Below are positions 9,448 through 19,358 of a stretch of DNA of 64,000 nt, piece after piece. Each line of letters begins with the position of its first letter. Positions within the stretch are counted from its first letter, which is position 1. Source of the stretch: Pseudomonas abietaniphila (lineage in GTDB: Bacteria > Pseudomonadota > Gammaproteobacteria > Pseudomonadales > Pseudomonadaceae); NCBI RefSeq assembly GCF_039697315.1, contig NZ_CP155619.1, positions 4,960,001-5,024,000 of the forward strand. The letters run 5' to 3'. Both the position numbers and the translations under genes were made by a program. The notes under the pieces were generated by a model. That model was not told the origin of the DNA, did no database searches, and worked only from the letters and a program-made list of their open reading frames with translations.

Positions 9448-10451
9448 ACGGGGTGTCTCAGGCGTCCACCGAGCAGGACGAAGCCTCTGCGCCGGGCAAG
9501 CACAAGGTCTGGCTGACCTGGGCCAAGCGCGGTTTTACCTTGTTTTTCTTCGTCGCCGTACCGGTCTTGCTGTTCATGCTGGTGAAGAACCTCGACTGGA
9601 AAGAAGTGGCCCATGCGCTGGAGTCATACAAGGCAAGCACGCTCGCGCTCGGTTTCCTCGTCGCGGCTGGCAGCTATCTGACTTACTGTGGATTCGATGT
9701 GCTGGCGCGGCGTTACACAGAACACAAACTGTCGGTGAAGCAGATCGTGCCGGTGACGTTCGTCTGCTACGCCTTCAACCTGAACCTGAGTTCGTGGGTC
9801 GGCGGTATCGCTCTGCGCTATCGGTTGTACTCGCGCCTCGGTCTCGACGTACCGACCATCACCCGGATTCTCAGCCTGAGTCTGATCACCAACTGGCTGG
9901 GCTACATGTTGCTGGCGGGGTTTGTGTTTGCTGGCGGTTTCATCGACCTGCCCGAGGGCTGGAAGATCGGCGACACCACGTTGCAGCTGATCGGCGTCGT
10001 GTTGCTGGCCGTGTGCTTCGGGTATTTCCTGGCGTGCCGGTTTTCCAAACGACGGACCTGGACGATTCGCAAACAAAAACTGGTGCTGCCGTCGCTCAAT
10101 CAAGCGCTGCGTCAGGCGTTACTCGGTGCGTTGAATTGGGGCTTGATGGCGCTGTTGATCTTCATACTGCTGCCGGAAAAAGCGTTCTACCCGGCCGTGT
10201 TGGGGATTCTGTTGATCAGCAGCATCGCGGGCGTCATCGCGCACATTCCAGCGGGTTTGGGGGTGCTGGAAACTGTCTTCATCACCCTCATGCAGCATCA
10301 ATTCAGCAAAGGGCAATTGCTGGCCGCGCTGATTGGCTACCGGGTCATCTACTTCCTGATTCCACTGATGTTGGCGGTGGTGGTGTATCTGGTGCTGGAG
10401 AAGCGCGCCAAGGCCATGCGCAGCAGGAATGAAGCGCGCAACGAACACTGA
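9444..10451 (+). CDS. ybhN: YbhN/UPF0104-type lysylphosphatidylglycerol synthase-like membrane protein
   Basis: Integral membrane protein of 335 residues with about eight predicted helices. It belongs to the YbhN/AglD family, related to the flippase half of MprF. Conserved features include GYxxY-like segments around residues 70-80, NLNLSSWVGGIALRYRLYSR in the middle, and the IAGVIAHIPAGLGVLE motif in the C-terminal third. It lacks the aminoacyl-transferase domain of MprF. It closes the ybhP-clsB-ybhN operon and probably helps move or position phospholipids. The transport role is inferred from family and context. Confidence 0.88.
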   Translation: MNGVSQASTEQDEASAPGKHKVWLTWAKRGFTLFFFVAVPVLLFMLVKNLDWKEVAHALESYKASTLALGFLVAAGSYLTYCGFDVLARRYTEHKLSVKQIVPVTFVCYAFNLNLSSWVGGIALRYRLYSRLGLDVPTITRILSLSLITNWLGYMLLAGFVFAGGFIDLPEGWKIGDTTLQLIGVVLLAVCFGYFLACRFSKRRTWTIRKQKLVLPSLNQALRQALLGALNWGLMALLIFILLPEKAFYPAVLGILLISSIAGVIAHIPAGLGVLETVFITLMQHQFSKGQLLAALIGYRVIYFLIPLMLAVVVYLVLEKRAKAMRSRNEARNEH

Positions 10452-10524
10452 CTCCCTGTAGAAGCGGGCTTGCTGGCGAACGCGTCAGACCGGCAGCATC
10501 GACGTTAGCTGGCCGGCTTGTTCA

Positions 10525-11290
10525 GTGTGCAATATCACTATTTGGGGTGACGCTGATGGTTTGGTATGTCCTAACGGCCAAACTGTTCCGCCTTCGGCGA
10601 GTTACTTGATAACCCCCCTCCTTGTTTCAAGAGGCAGCCAAGGGTTCAGTCTCCCGGTTTGGCCCTCCTGCGTCGGGTACCCTTACTTCGGCGACGCTCC
10701 GTGGGCCCGCGCCGAACGGACATCCATGTCCTGACGGCGCGCTCGCGGCATCCCTGCCGCTCGGCCCACTGCGCATCGCCTGCGTTCAGCCTGCACCCAA
10801 GTCGCGTTTTGTGTCGTCTGAACGTTGTCGGTATGAAGATCAAAAGCAAAAACATCGGATGACGCGAATTCTGTAGGAGCGTGGCTTGTCCCGCGATCTA
10901 CCGCGCAGCGGTAGCAAATCAGGCGACTCGGTTATGCCTGACATACCGCATGCACCGGTCTCGCTGCCGGTTCCCGGCAGATCGCGGGACAAGCCACGCT
11001 CCTACAATAAAGGGTGGTGCGAGGGAGATTGATGCACCAATAAAGACGCGAAGAGCGTTAGCTTGAGCCCAAGTTGGTCTTGTAAGCGAGAGCGCTGCCA
11101 GGACATGGATGTCCGTTCAGCGCGGGCCCACGGAGCGTCGCCGACGTGAAGGAACCCGACGAAGTCGGGCCCAACCGGGAGCCTGAATCCTTGGCTGCCT
11201 CTGAAACAAAGAGGGGGGTATCAAGTAACCCGCCGAAGGCGGAACAGTTTGGCCGTTAGGCCAAACCAAACCATCAGCGTCGCCTCAGAT
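10525..11290. repeat. Composite repeat, copy B (large inverted repeat with central REPIN)
   Basis: This fills most of the gap after ybhN. The left arm (about 10540-10870) and right arm (about 11007-11288) are imperfect inverted copies: CTGATGGTTTGG and CGGACATCCATGTCCTG in the left arm have their complements in the right. Between them lies the REPIN at 10872-11006. No gene is convincing here; short frames on both strands are the by-product of the repeat. Confidence 0.8.
10872..11006. repeat. REPIN-like palindrome, GTAGGAGCGTGGCTTG family
   Basis: Same paired REP arrangement as at 5722-5857, but with the internal blocks in opposite order (CTACCGCGCAGCGGTAG first, CCGGTTCCCGG second). This shows that it is inverted relative to that copy. 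Confidence 0.9.
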
Positions 11291-11337
11291 TGTTGAAATG
11301 CACACCCTGCACGGCGACCCCTACAAAAGTGGAAACC

Positions 11338-12651
11338 TCAATCCTTCCCCGCAAACATCCGCACTGCTTCCACCGCTTCATTCGTGCCATTGCTGATCTG
11401 CACGATGGCCGAGCCCGCCTGATCGGCGAGGTCCACGCCTTTGGCGGCGTTGTTGCGCGTATTGTCCATGCTGAGGATCGCCTGACGGGTTTCCGTCTGG
11501 ATCAACTGGATCATCTCGGAAATTTCCTGCGTCGAACGGCTGGTGCGGCCTGCCAGTTGCCGTACCTCATCCGCCACAACGGCAAATCCACGGCCCTGAT
11601 CCCCGGCTCGCGCCGCTTCGATGGCCGCGTTGAGTGCCAAGAGGTTGGTTTGATCGGCGATGCCGTGAATCGTGTTGACAATGGTGGTGATCTGCTCGGA
11701 CCGCTCACCCAACTGACCGATGATGCGCGAGGAATCGTCGATGTTGCGGGAGATCTGGCGCATTTCGCTGGCCGCTTGCTGAATCACCTGAGTGCCTTGC
11801 TCGGCGACTTTCTGCGTTTGCACTGAGATGTGATACGCCTGCGCGGCGCTGTGAGAATCCTGCTCGTGCTTCTCGATGCGCGCAGTCACGTCGGATGCAA
11901 ATTTCACCACCTTGAGCAGCTTGCCGCAGGCGTCGTACACCGGGTTGTAGGAGGCCTCGAGCCACAGCGTCTGACCGTGCTTGCCGATGCGTTTGAACTG
12001 CCCGCTGAAAAACTCCCCCTTGTTCAGCTGGCGCCAGAAATCCTGATAGTCGGAACTGTTGGTGACCTCCGATGGGCAAAGCAGTTTGTGGTGCTTACCC
12101 AGCAACTCCTGGCGGTTGTAGCCGAGCAGACGCAGAAAGTTGTCGTTGGCGGCGATGATGCGGCCATCCAGGTCAAACTCGATCACGGCCATGGCGCGGT
12201 CGATGGCCTGCAGCTTGTTGCGGGTTTCGCTTTCGGATTGAAGCTTCTGGGTGACGTCCATCGCGTACTTGACGATTTTCACCACCTTGCCGTCCATGTC
12301 TCTGATCGGGTTGTAGCTCGCCTCCAGCCACACCGTGCTGCCGTCGCCCGCCACACGCTGGAAGGTGGCCGACACGAACTCGCCATTGCGCAATCGGGAC
12401 CACAACTGCGCATATTCGGCGCTGCGCACGTGTTCGGGGGTGCAAAACATCCGGTGCTCTTTACCGATCACCTGTTCCGGGCGGTAGCGCATGGCTTTGA
12501 AGAAGTTGTCGTTGGCGCTGAGCACGACGCCATTGAGATCGAATTCAATGCTGGCCATCGAGCGGTTGATGGCTTCCAGCAGACTCGCCTGATGAGCGAC
12601 GGTCAGTTGCAGATCTTGAATGGTTTTATTCTTTGACGAGTCGAAAAACAT
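11338..12651 (-). CDS. bdlA: PAS-PAS methyl-accepting chemotaxis protein, BdlA-like
   Basis: Soluble chemoreceptor of 437 residues with two tandem PAS domains (about 25-130 and 145-250) and a C-terminal MCP signalling domain carrying the tip sequence [16 protein letters not shown]. No transmembrane helix or HAMP domain is present. The architecture matches BdlA, the P. aeruginosa regulator of biofilm dispersion, and Aer-like energy sensors. Both PAS domains share the repeated [20 protein letters not shown] / [20 protein letters not shown] start, which points to duplication. The gene stands alone. Whether it controls dispersion here or taxis is not visible from sequence. Confidence 0.85.
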   Translation of the reverse strand: MFFDSSKNKTIQDLQLTVAHQASLLEAINRSMASIEFDLNGVVLSANDNFFKAMRYRPEQVIGKEHRMFCTPEHVRSAEYAQLWSRLRNGEFVSATFQRVAGDGSTVWLEASYNPIRDMDGKVVKIVKYAMDVTQKLQSESETRNKLQAIDRAMAVIEFDLDGRIIAANDNFLRLLGYNRQELLGKHHKLLCPSEVTNSSDYQDFWRQLNKGEFFSGQFKRIGKHGQTLWLEASYNPVYDACGKLLKVVKFASDVTARIEKHEQDSHSAAQAYHISVQTQKVAEQGTQVIQQAASEMRQISRNIDDSSRIIGQLGERSEQITTIVNTIHGIADQTNLLALNAAIEAARAGDQGRGFAVVADEVRQLAGRTSRSTQEISEMIQLIQTETRQAILSMDNTRNNAAKGVDLADQAGSAIVQISNGTNEAVEAVRMFAGKD

Positions 12652-12919
12652 GATGGCGGCTCAGGCAAGTGGAACGGCAGGGTTATCCGTTCCATGGCCT
12701 GAAGAGCAAAGGTCAATGCTCAGCTGCGATTTCCTTCTGCAGTGCAAAGATCATCACAAAAGTGATATCAAAAAGCTACAACAAAGTTGTACAGCTCGTC
12801 GGTTTTTGTACAAGTTATGGGGCGGACGCTGACGATTCTTTGCCCGTGCGTCACCATTTCCAACGTCGACCATGTCTTTTTGATTCTGGTCGAAGCGTCG
12901 GGGCGCGTCATACACGCGC

Positions 12920-13846
12920 TCAATCTTCAAACCCGACCTGCTCCGACATCTCGTCCACCTTCAATTCCAGCCGGTACGCCACGGCGATGAACAGCGCCTG
13001 ACACAGGCACAGCGTGGCGCTCAGCGAACGGAAGGCGAACGAACTGCCTTCATTAACCAGCAGCACCGAGTTGGCGCGCTTGGCCAGTGGCGAGAGGTTG
13101 CTGTCGGTAATGATCAACGTCTTGGCCTGATGGTGCTGAGCGATGCGCAGGCAGTGCTGGGTTTCCTTGCCGTAGGGGGTAAAGCTGATGGCGATCACCA
13201 GATCGTTGGCGCGCACGCTGCGCATCTGCTCGCGGTAACTGCCGCCCAGGCCCGAGATCAGGTGGATACGTTTGTTGGTGTGTTGCAGGTTGTAGACCAG
13301 GTAATCCGCCACGGCGAACGAGCGACGTACCCCGACCACGTAGATGTTGTCGGCGTTGACCACCAAGTCCACGGCTTTCTCGAACGCTTCATCGTCCAGT
13401 TCCAGGGCGAGGCGTTCCAGCCCGGAAAGCGTGGCGTTCACGCATTCGCGGGCCAGGTCGCCGCCGCTGGCTTTCTGCGACTTGTTGGCGATCATGCTGC
13501 GAATGCGTTGCTGGTAGTTCTGCACCGGTGTGGCTTTGTGGGTGTAGGCCTCGCGGAACAGCGCCTGCATTTCGCTGAACCCGCTGAAACCGAAGCGCTG
13601 GGAGAAGCGCACGATTGCAGAAGGGTGGACTTCACATTCGCGAGCGATGTCGCTGATGCGATCGACCATGATGCGGTCGCTCTGCTGACTCATGTAGCTG
13701 GCGATGCGTTTGAGCTGGCGCGGCAGGCTTTCGTATTCCGTGGTGATCAGCTTGAGCAGAGACTCGGCGGTATCCGGCGCGGTGACCTGTGAAGACGCCG
13801 CGTCGGCGCCGGTTTCGGACAAGGAGGGCTGATCGGTGCTGGACAT
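12920..13846 (-). CDS. iolR: RpiR-family transcriptional regulator of inositol catabolism
   Basis: A protein of 308 residues with an N-terminal RpiR helix-turn-helix (about 40-110, including DIARECEVHPSAIVRFSQRFGFSGFSEMQ) and a C-terminal SIS sugar-phosphate-binding domain (about 145-280, including VYVVGVRRSFAVADYL and IAISFTPYGKET). It is divergently transcribed from iolC. In Pseudomonas and rhizobia this position is occupied by the repressor IolR, which is relieved by an inositol-derived intermediate. The 236-bp divergent region holds A/T-rich GAA...TTC palindromes that are likely its operators. Family is certain; the regulatory target is strongly implied by context. Confidence 0.88.
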   Translation of the reverse strand: MSSTDQPSLSETGADAASSQVTAPDTAESLLKLITTEYESLPRQLKRIASYMSQQSDRIMVDRISDIARECEVHPSAIVRFSQRFGFSGFSEMQALFREAYTHKATPVQNYQQRIRSMIANKSQKASGGDLARECVNATLSGLERLALELDDEAFEKAVDLVVNADNIYVVGVRRSFAVADYLVYNLQHTNKRIHLISGLGGSYREQMRSVRANDLVIAISFTPYGKETQHCLRIAQHHQAKTLIITDSNLSPLAKRANSVLLVNEGSSFAFRSLSATLCLCQALFIAVAYRLELKVDEMSEQVGFED

Positions 13847-13946
13847 ACGGTTGAATTCCTCAAGCTTTTCTTATGACGCGAAGTTTACAGCGCTTCGCGT
13901 TTATATCCTGCCTGTTTAGCACGAACTGCCCGCGTTTGTGCAAAGT

Positions 13947-13978
13947 GGAAAAAATATTCTACTTGAAAAAAATATAGA
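13947..13978. promoter_or_regulatory. Candidate IolR operator in the iolR-iolC divergent region
   Basis: GGAAAAAATATTCT at 13947-13960 is a GAA/TTC palindrome, followed by a TTCTA...TAGAA arrangement ending at 13978. Related boxes occur upstream of the inositol transporter at 23015-23057. Assignment to IolR is inference from shared motif and position. Confidence 0.5.
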
Positions 13979-14082
13979 AAAAATCATTGATCCTTGCCCT
14001 TGAGCGTTCTAGTCTGCATCCACGAACAGCGCTTCCAGCAGACGCTGCGGAAGCCAGGCTTATAAAAATAACAGGAGCCAGC

Positions 14083-16020
14083 ATGGGCCAGACTCGTTTT
14101 GCCAGTGGACGTCCGTTAGACGTGGTGTGCCTCGGACGTCTGGGCGTTGATCTTTACGCGCAACAGATCGGCGCACGCCTGGAGGACGTCAGCAGTTTCG
14201 CCAAATACCTTGGCGGGTCCTCTGCCAACATCGCCTTCGGCAGCGCCCGACTGGGTGTGAAATCCGCCATGCTGACTCGCGTCGGTGACGATCACATGGG
14301 GCGCTTCCTGACCGAATCCCTGGCGCGCGAGGGCTGCGACGTCAGCGGCATCAAGGTCGATGCCGAACGTCTCACCGCCATGGTCCTGCTCGGCATCAAG
14401 GACCGCGAAACCTTCCCGTTGGTGTTCTACCGCGAAAACTGCGCCGACATGGCCCTGAGCGCCGAAGACATCGACGAAGCGCAGATCGCCTCCAGCAAGG
14501 CGTTGTTGATCACCGGCACGCATTTCTCCACCGATCAGGTGTTCAAGGCCAGCAGCCAGGCGCTGGACTATGCCGAGAAGCACAACGTCAAACGCGTGCT
14601 CGACATCGATTACCGGCCGGTGCTCTGGGGCCTGACCGGCAAGGCCGACGGCGAAACCCGTTTCGTCGCCAACCAGAACGTCAGCCAGCATGTGCAGCGT
14701 ATTCTGCCGCGCTTCGACCTGATCGTTGGCACCGAAGAAGAATTCCTGATTGCAGGCGGCGCCACCGACTTGATCGCGGCATTGCGCACCGTGCGTGAGC
14801 TCACCGCCGCCACGCTGGTGGTGAAACTTGGCCCGCAAGGTTGCACAGTGATCCACGGGGCAATTCCCAAGCGCCTGGAAGACGGCGCGATTTACCCCGG
14901 CGTGCGCGTTGAAGTGCTCAACGTGCTGGGGGCGGGCGACGCGTTCATGTCGGGTTTTCTCAAAGGCTGGCTGAACGACGACAGCGATGAGCGCTGCTGC
15001 CAGTTGGCCAATGCCTGTGGCGGACTGGTGGTGTCGCGGCACGCTTGCGCACCGGCCATGCCGACGCCGGTCGAGCTTGAGTACCTGTTCAACAGCCCGG
15101 TGCCAATCACCCGGCCCGATCAGGATCCGGTGCTGCAGCGCCTGCATCAGGTCAGCGTGCCGCGCAAGGAGTGGAAGCAGCTTTTCATCTTTGCCTTCGA
15201 CCATCGGGGGCAGTTGGTGGAGCTGGCGCAGAAAGCCGGTCGCGATCTGGGGTGCATCGGGCAGCTCAAGCAACTGTTCATTCAGGCCGTGGAGCGGGTC
15301 GAGGCCGACCTCAAGAAGCGCGGGATCGAAGCGGACGTCGGTCTGTTGGCCGATCAGCGCTTCGGGCAGGACTCGTTGAACGCGGCAACCGGCCGTGACT
15401 GGTGGGTGGCTCGGCCGGTGGAAGTGCAGGGTTCGCGTCCGTTGGCGTTCGAACACGGGCGCTCCATTGGCAGTAACCTGGTGGCATGGCCCAAAGAGCA
15501 GATCATCAAGTGCCTGGTGCAATACCACCCCGATGACGAGCCGATGCTGCGCCTTGAGCAGGAAGCGCAGTTGATGGGCCTGTACCAAGCCTCCCAAGTC
15601 AGCGGTCATGAATTGCTGCTGGAAGTCATACCGCCGAAGGATCACCCCTCGACGTACCCCGACGTGATTTACCGTTCGCTGAAGCGCCTCTACAACCTTG
15701 GGATTTTCCCGGCGTGGTGGAAGATCGAAACCCAGCCGGCCGACGTCTGGGAAAAACTCGACGCGTTGATTCAGGAGCGCGATCCGTACTGCCGTGGTGT
15801 GGTCCTGCTGGGCTTGAATGCGCCAGCCGAAGCCTTGGCCGCAGGCTTCCGCGAAGCCAGCAAAAGCACCTCGAGCCGCGGCTTTGCCGTGGGCCGGACG
15901 ATTTTCCATGAGCCGAGCCGAGCGTGGCTGGAAGGCGAGATCGACGATGCCGGGTTGATCAGTCGGGTGCAGAGCACGTTCGGCTTTTTGATCGAGTCCT
16001 GGCGTGACGCCCGAGCGTGA
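14083..16020 (+). CDS. iolC: 5-dehydro-2-deoxygluconokinase fused to a DUF2090 domain
   Basis: A bifunctional-looking protein of 645 residues. Residues about 10-325 form a PfkB-family kinase (VVCLGRLGVDLYA at the start; catalytic NVLGAGDAFMSGFLKGW near 290) that phosphorylates 2-deoxy-5-keto-gluconate. Residues about 345-645 form the DUF2090 domain (FAFDHRGQLVEL...), related to class I aldolases and commonly fused to IolC in proteobacteria, where it may perform the IolJ aldolase step; that activity is inferred. CAGGAG precedes the ATG. It is the first gene of the iolC-E-B-A-D operon, transcribed away from iolR. Confidence 0.95.
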   Translation: MGQTRFASGRPLDVVCLGRLGVDLYAQQIGARLEDVSSFAKYLGGSSANIAFGSARLGVKSAMLTRVGDDHMGRFLTESLAREGCDVSGIKVDAERLTAMVLLGIKDRETFPLVFYRENCADMALSAEDIDEAQIASSKALLITGTHFSTDQVFKASSQALDYAEKHNVKRVLDIDYRPVLWGLTGKADGETRFVANQNVSQHVQRILPRFDLIVGTEEEFLIAGGATDLIAALRTVRELTAATLVVKLGPQGCTVIHGAIPKRLEDGAIYPGVRVEVLNVLGAGDAFMSGFLKGWLNDDSDERCCQLANACGGLVVSRHACAPAMPTPVELEYLFNSPVPITRPDQDPVLQRLHQVSVPRKEWKQLFIFAFDHRGQLVELAQKAGRDLGCIGQLKQLFIQAVERVEADLKKRGIEADVGLLADQRFGQDSLNAATGRDWWVARPVEVQGSRPLAFEHGRSIGSNLVAWPKEQIIKCLVQYHPDDEPMLRLEQEAQLMGLYQASQVSGHELLLEVIPPKDHPSTYPDVIYRSLKRLYNLGIFPAWWKIETQPADVWEKLDALIQERDPYCRGVVLLGLNAPAEALAAGFREASKSTSSRGFAVGRTIFHEPSRAWLEGEIDDAGLISRVQSTFGFLIESWRDARA

Positions 16021-16082
16021 GCCTGCAACCCGAATCAGCCGTATGAACCCGTTTAAGCGAAAAGAACAATAAAGGTGCAGCC

Positions 16083-17018
16083 ATGCCCGCTTCCGCAATC
16101 CGAATTGGCATTAACCCGATTTCCTGGAGCAACGACGACCTGCCGGCCCTGGGTGGCGAAACACCACTGAGCACCGCGCTCAGCGAAGGCAAGGAAATCG
16201 GCTACGAAGGTTTTGAACTCAACGGCAAGTTTCCCAAGGACGCCAAAGGCGTCGCGGATGTCCTGAGGCCTTACGATCTGGCGCTGGTGTCAGGCTGGTA
16301 TTCCAGCCGTCTCGCCAGCCGTTCGGTGGCTGAAGAGATCGAGGCCATCGCCAGTCACGTGGATCTGCTCAAACAAAACGGCGCCAGCGTGCTGGTGTAC
16401 GGCGAGGTCGCCGACTCGATTCAGGGCCAGCGCATTCGTCTGGTCGAGCGGCCGCGTTTTCACAGTGACAGCGCCTGGCAGGAGTACGCTGACAAACTCA
16501 CGGAGCTTGCGCGTTTTACGTTGTCGCAGGGTGTGCGTCTGGCGTACCACCATCACATGGGTGCTTATGTCGAATCCCCTGAAGACATCGATCAGTTGAT
16601 GGCGCGCACCGGCAGTGAAGTCGGTCTGCTGTTCGATTCGGGCCATTGCTACATGGGCGGCGGCGAGCCGTTGCAGGTGCTGCGCAAACACATTGATCGC
16701 GTGTGTCACGTGCACTTCAAGGACGTGCGCAAACCGGTGGTGCAATTGGCGCGTAACAACCTGTGGAGTTTTCCGGATTGCATCGTCAACGGCACGTTCA
16801 CGGTGCCGGGCGATGGCGACATCGATTTCACGGCCTTGCTGGACGTGTTGATCGAGGCCCGCTACGAAGGCTGGCTGGTGGTCGAGGCCGAGCAGGACCC
16901 GGCGGTTGCGCCCAGCTACGTTTATGCGAAGAAAGGTTATGAAACGCTGCGCAATCTGCTGGCAGCCTCACAAGAAAGCCACTTGGGTTTACATCAGCCT
17001 GCACAAAGGAGCCTGTGA
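16083..17018 (+). CDS. iolE: Myo-inosose-2 dehydratase
   Basis: TIM-barrel dehydratase of 311 residues that converts 2-keto-myo-inositol to 3D-(3,5/4)-trihydroxycyclohexane-1,2-dione. The family opening (IRIGINPISWSNDDLPALGG) and metal-site segments YHHHMGAYVE, LLFDSGHCYMGGG, VCHVHFKDVR and LVVEAEQDP are all present. It starts 62 bp after iolC; the gap has no repeat. The next gene, iolB, begins two bases after its stop. Confidence 0.95.
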   Translation: MPASAIRIGINPISWSNDDLPALGGETPLSTALSEGKEIGYEGFELNGKFPKDAKGVADVLRPYDLALVSGWYSSRLASRSVAEEIEAIASHVDLLKQNGASVLVYGEVADSIQGQRIRLVERPRFHSDSAWQEYADKLTELARFTLSQGVRLAYHHHMGAYVESPEDIDQLMARTGSEVGLLFDSGHCYMGGGEPLQVLRKHIDRVCHVHFKDVRKPVVQLARNNLWSFPDCIVNGTFTVPGDGDIDFTALLDVLIEARYEGWLVVEAEQDPAVAPSYVYAKKGYETLRNLLAASQESHLGLHQPAQRSL

Positions 17019-17020
17019 AC

Positions 17021-17830
17021 ATGAATCTCCTGGTCAAGAGCAAAGCCGAAGGCCGCGATGTGGTTGCGCTCGGTGAGGGCGTGTTGGAATACGTCGGTTT
17101 CGCTGCCCATCGGCTGACCGTCGGCGAACGTCTGCCGGTGACTGCCGGCGACAAGGAGCTGTGCCTGGTGTTGCTCAGCGGTCGCGTCAGTGTCAGCGGC
17201 GAAGCGCCGGGGCAGGGCGCGTTCAGTTGGGAAAACATCGGCGACCGGCAATCGGTGTTCGAAGACAAATCGCCGTTCGCGGTGTACCTGCCGCCCAATA
17301 GCCAGGCGCAGGTCACGGCATTGAGTGCGGTGCAGATTGCCGTGTGTGCCGCGCCGGGCGATGCGAGCAAAGACTTGCCCGCGCGGCTGATCAAGCCTGA
17401 CGCGATGAAGCGAAGCGTGCGCGGCAAGGCGGCCAACACCCGATACGTCTGCGACATCCTGCCCGATTCCGAGCCCGCGCATTCGTTGCTGGTGGTGGAG
17501 GTGCGCACGCCGTCCGGTCATTCCTCCAGCTACCCGCCGCACAAGCACGACAAGGACGATCTGCCGCACGAGAGCTTCCTTGAGGAGACCTATTACCATC
17601 AGGTCAATCCGCCCCAGGGTTTTGTGTTTCAGCGGGTCTACACCGACGACCGCAGCATCGATCAGGCCATGGCGGTTGAAAACAACGACCTGGTGACCGT
17701 GCCCAAGGGCTATCACCCGGTCAGCGTGCCGTATGGCTACGAATCCTATTACCTGAACGTGATGGCCGGGCCGAAACGCGCCTGGCAATTCCACAATGAT
17801 CCCAAGCATCAGTGGTTGCTGGATCTTTGA
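17021..17830 (+). CDS. iolB: 5-deoxy-glucuronate isomerase
   Basis: Bicupin isomerase of 269 residues that converts 5-deoxy-glucuronate to 2-deoxy-5-keto-gluconate. Metal-binding histidines are seen in [26 protein letters not shown], and the C-terminus shows the family's [24 protein letters not shown]. The ATG lies nine bases after AAAGGAG; a GTG six bases earlier overlaps iolE but is too close to the ribosome binding site. It sits in its usual place between iolE and the dehydrogenase. Confidence 0.95.
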   Translation: MNLLVKSKAEGRDVVALGEGVLEYVGFAAHRLTVGERLPVTAGDKELCLVLLSGRVSVSGEAPGQGAFSWENIGDRQSVFEDKSPFAVYLPPNSQAQVTALSAVQIAVCAAPGDASKDLPARLIKPDAMKRSVRGKAANTRYVCDILPDSEPAHSLLVVEVRTPSGHSSSYPPHKHDKDDLPHESFLEETYYHQVNPPQGFVFQRVYTDDRSIDQAMAVENNDLVTVPKGYHPVSVPYGYESYYLNVMAGPKRAWQFHNDPKHQWLLDL

Positions 17831-17858
17831 GCTCACCCCTATTTTGAAGGAGCCCGCA

Positions 17859-19358
17859 ATGAGCAACGCCCCGATTATCGGCCACTACATCAATGGCCAG
17901 GTGCACGACGCCAGCGAGCGTTTCAGCGATGTCTTCAACCCCGCGACCGGTGCCGTGCAAGCGCGTGTTGCACTCGCGGAATTGAAGACCGTTGACGACG
18001 CGGTGGCCGCAGCCCAGGCGGCTTTCCCGGCGTGGGCCGATCAGTCGTCCCTGCGCCGTGCGCGGGTGATGTTCAAGTTCAAGGAACTGCTCGATCAGCA
18101 CCATGACGAACTGGCCGAAATCATCTGTCGCGAACACGGCAAGGTGTTCTCGGACGCCAAAGGTGAAGTGGTGCGCGGCATCGAAATCGTCGAGTTCGCG
18201 TGTGGCGCGCCGACGCTGCTGAAAAGCGATTACAGCGACAACATCGGCGGCGGCATCGACAACTGGAACCTGCGCCAGCCGCTGGGCGTGTGCGCCGGTG
18301 TCACGCCGTTCAACTTCCCGGTGATGGTGCCGCTGTGGATGATTCCCATGGCACTGGTTACCGGCAACTGCTTCATCCTCAAGCCGTCTGAACGTGACCC
18401 GTCGGCCAGCCTGTTGATGGCGCGATTGCTGAAACAGGCCGGTCTGCCGGACGGCGTGTTCAACGTTGTGCAGGGCGACAAGGTGGCCGTGGACGCGTTG
18501 CTGCAACACAAGGGGATCGACGCGATTTCCTTTGTCGGCTCGACGCCGATTGCCGAGTACATCCATCAACAGGGCACCGCCCATGGCAAGCGGGTTCAGG
18601 CGTTGGGCGGCGCGAAGAACCACATGATCGTGATGCCCGATGCCGATCTGGATCAGGCCGCCGATGCGCTGATTGGCGCCGCGTATGGCTCGGCCGGCGA
18701 GCGCTGCATGGCGATTTCCGTCGCTGTGGTGGTGGGCGATGTCGGCCAGAAACTCATCGACAAACTGTTGCCACGCATCGACGCGCTCAAGGTCGGTAAC
18801 GGCATGAACGCCGATTCCGACATGGGCCCGTTGGTGACGGCGGTGCACAAGGCCAAGGTCGAGGGGTACATCGATCAAGGCGTGAAAGAGGGCGCGAAGC
18901 TGATCGTCGACGGACGCAATTTCAAGGTGCCCGGCGCTGAGAACGGGTTCTTTGTCGGCGCCACATTGTTCGATGACGTGACACCGGAGATGACCATCTA
19001 TAAAGAAGAGATTTTCGGACCGGTGCTGGGCATCGTTCATGTGCCGGACTTCGCGGCAGCGGTCGAGCTGATCAACGCCCACGAGTTCGGCAACGGCGTG
19101 TCGTGCTTCACCAGCGACGGCGGCATCGCCCGTGCCTTTGCGCGGAATATCAAAGTCGGCATGGTCGGCATCAACGTGCCGATTCCGGTGCCGATGGCCT
19201 GGCACTCGTTCGGCGGCTGGAAGCGCTCGCTGTTCGGCGACCACCACGCCTACGGCGAAGAAGGCTTGCGGTTCTACAGCCGCTACAAGAGCGTCATGCA
19301 GCGCTGGCCGGACAGCATCGCCAAAGGGGCGGAGTTCAGCATGCCGACGGCGAAATGA
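17859..19358 (+). CDS. iolA: Methylmalonate-semialdehyde dehydrogenase (CoA-acylating)
   Basis: Aldehyde dehydrogenase of 499 residues, also called mmsA, that converts malonic semialdehyde to acetyl-CoA and CO2 as the last step of inositol breakdown. The catalytic cysteine is Cys283 in [10 protein letters not shown], and the NAD-binding [13 protein letters not shown] segment and [11 protein letters not shown] are intact. GAAGGAG precedes the chosen ATG; an in-frame ATG at 17796 lies inside iolB. Its stop codon falls inside the first copy of a 190-bp tandem duplication that runs to the start of iolD. Confidence 0.94.
   Translation: MSNAPIIGHYINGQVHDASERFSDVFNPATGAVQARVALAELKTVDDAVAAAQAAFPAWADQSSLRRARVMFKFKELLDQHHDELAEIICREHGKVFSDAKGEVVRGIEIVEFACGAPTLLKSDYSDNIGGGIDNWNLRQPLGVCAGVTPFNFPVMVPLWMIPMALVTGNCFILKPSERDPSASLLMARLLKQAGLPDGVFNVVQGDKVAVDALLQHKGIDAISFVGSTPIAEYIHQQGTAHGKRVQALGGAKNHMIVMPDADLDQAADALIGAAYGSAGERCMAISVAVVVGDVGQKLIDKLLPRIDALKVGNGMNADSDMGPLVTAVHKAKVEGYIDQGVKEGAKLIVDGRNFKVPGAENGFFVGATLFDDVTPEMTIYKEEIFGPVLGIVHVPDFAAAVELINAHEFGNGVSCFTSDGGIARAFARNIKVGMVGINVPIPVPMAWHSFGGWKRSLFGDHHAYGEEGLRFYSRYKSVMQRWPDSIAKGAEFSMPTAK

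Noticed and set aside
11840..12640. Plus-strand frame of 268 codons opposite the bdlA-like gene
   Set aside because: It is antisense to two PAS domains whose repeated sequence clearly codes on the minus strand.
14116..16098. 660-codon open frame on the minus strand opposite iolC
   Set aside because: It mirrors iolC's codons in a GC-rich gene and has no recognisable domain or ribosome binding site. The long antisense frames opposite iolD (19591-21216), the transporter ATPase gene (24495-26168), eat (48324-49784) and the HisD-like gene (60141-61661) are rejected for the same reason.
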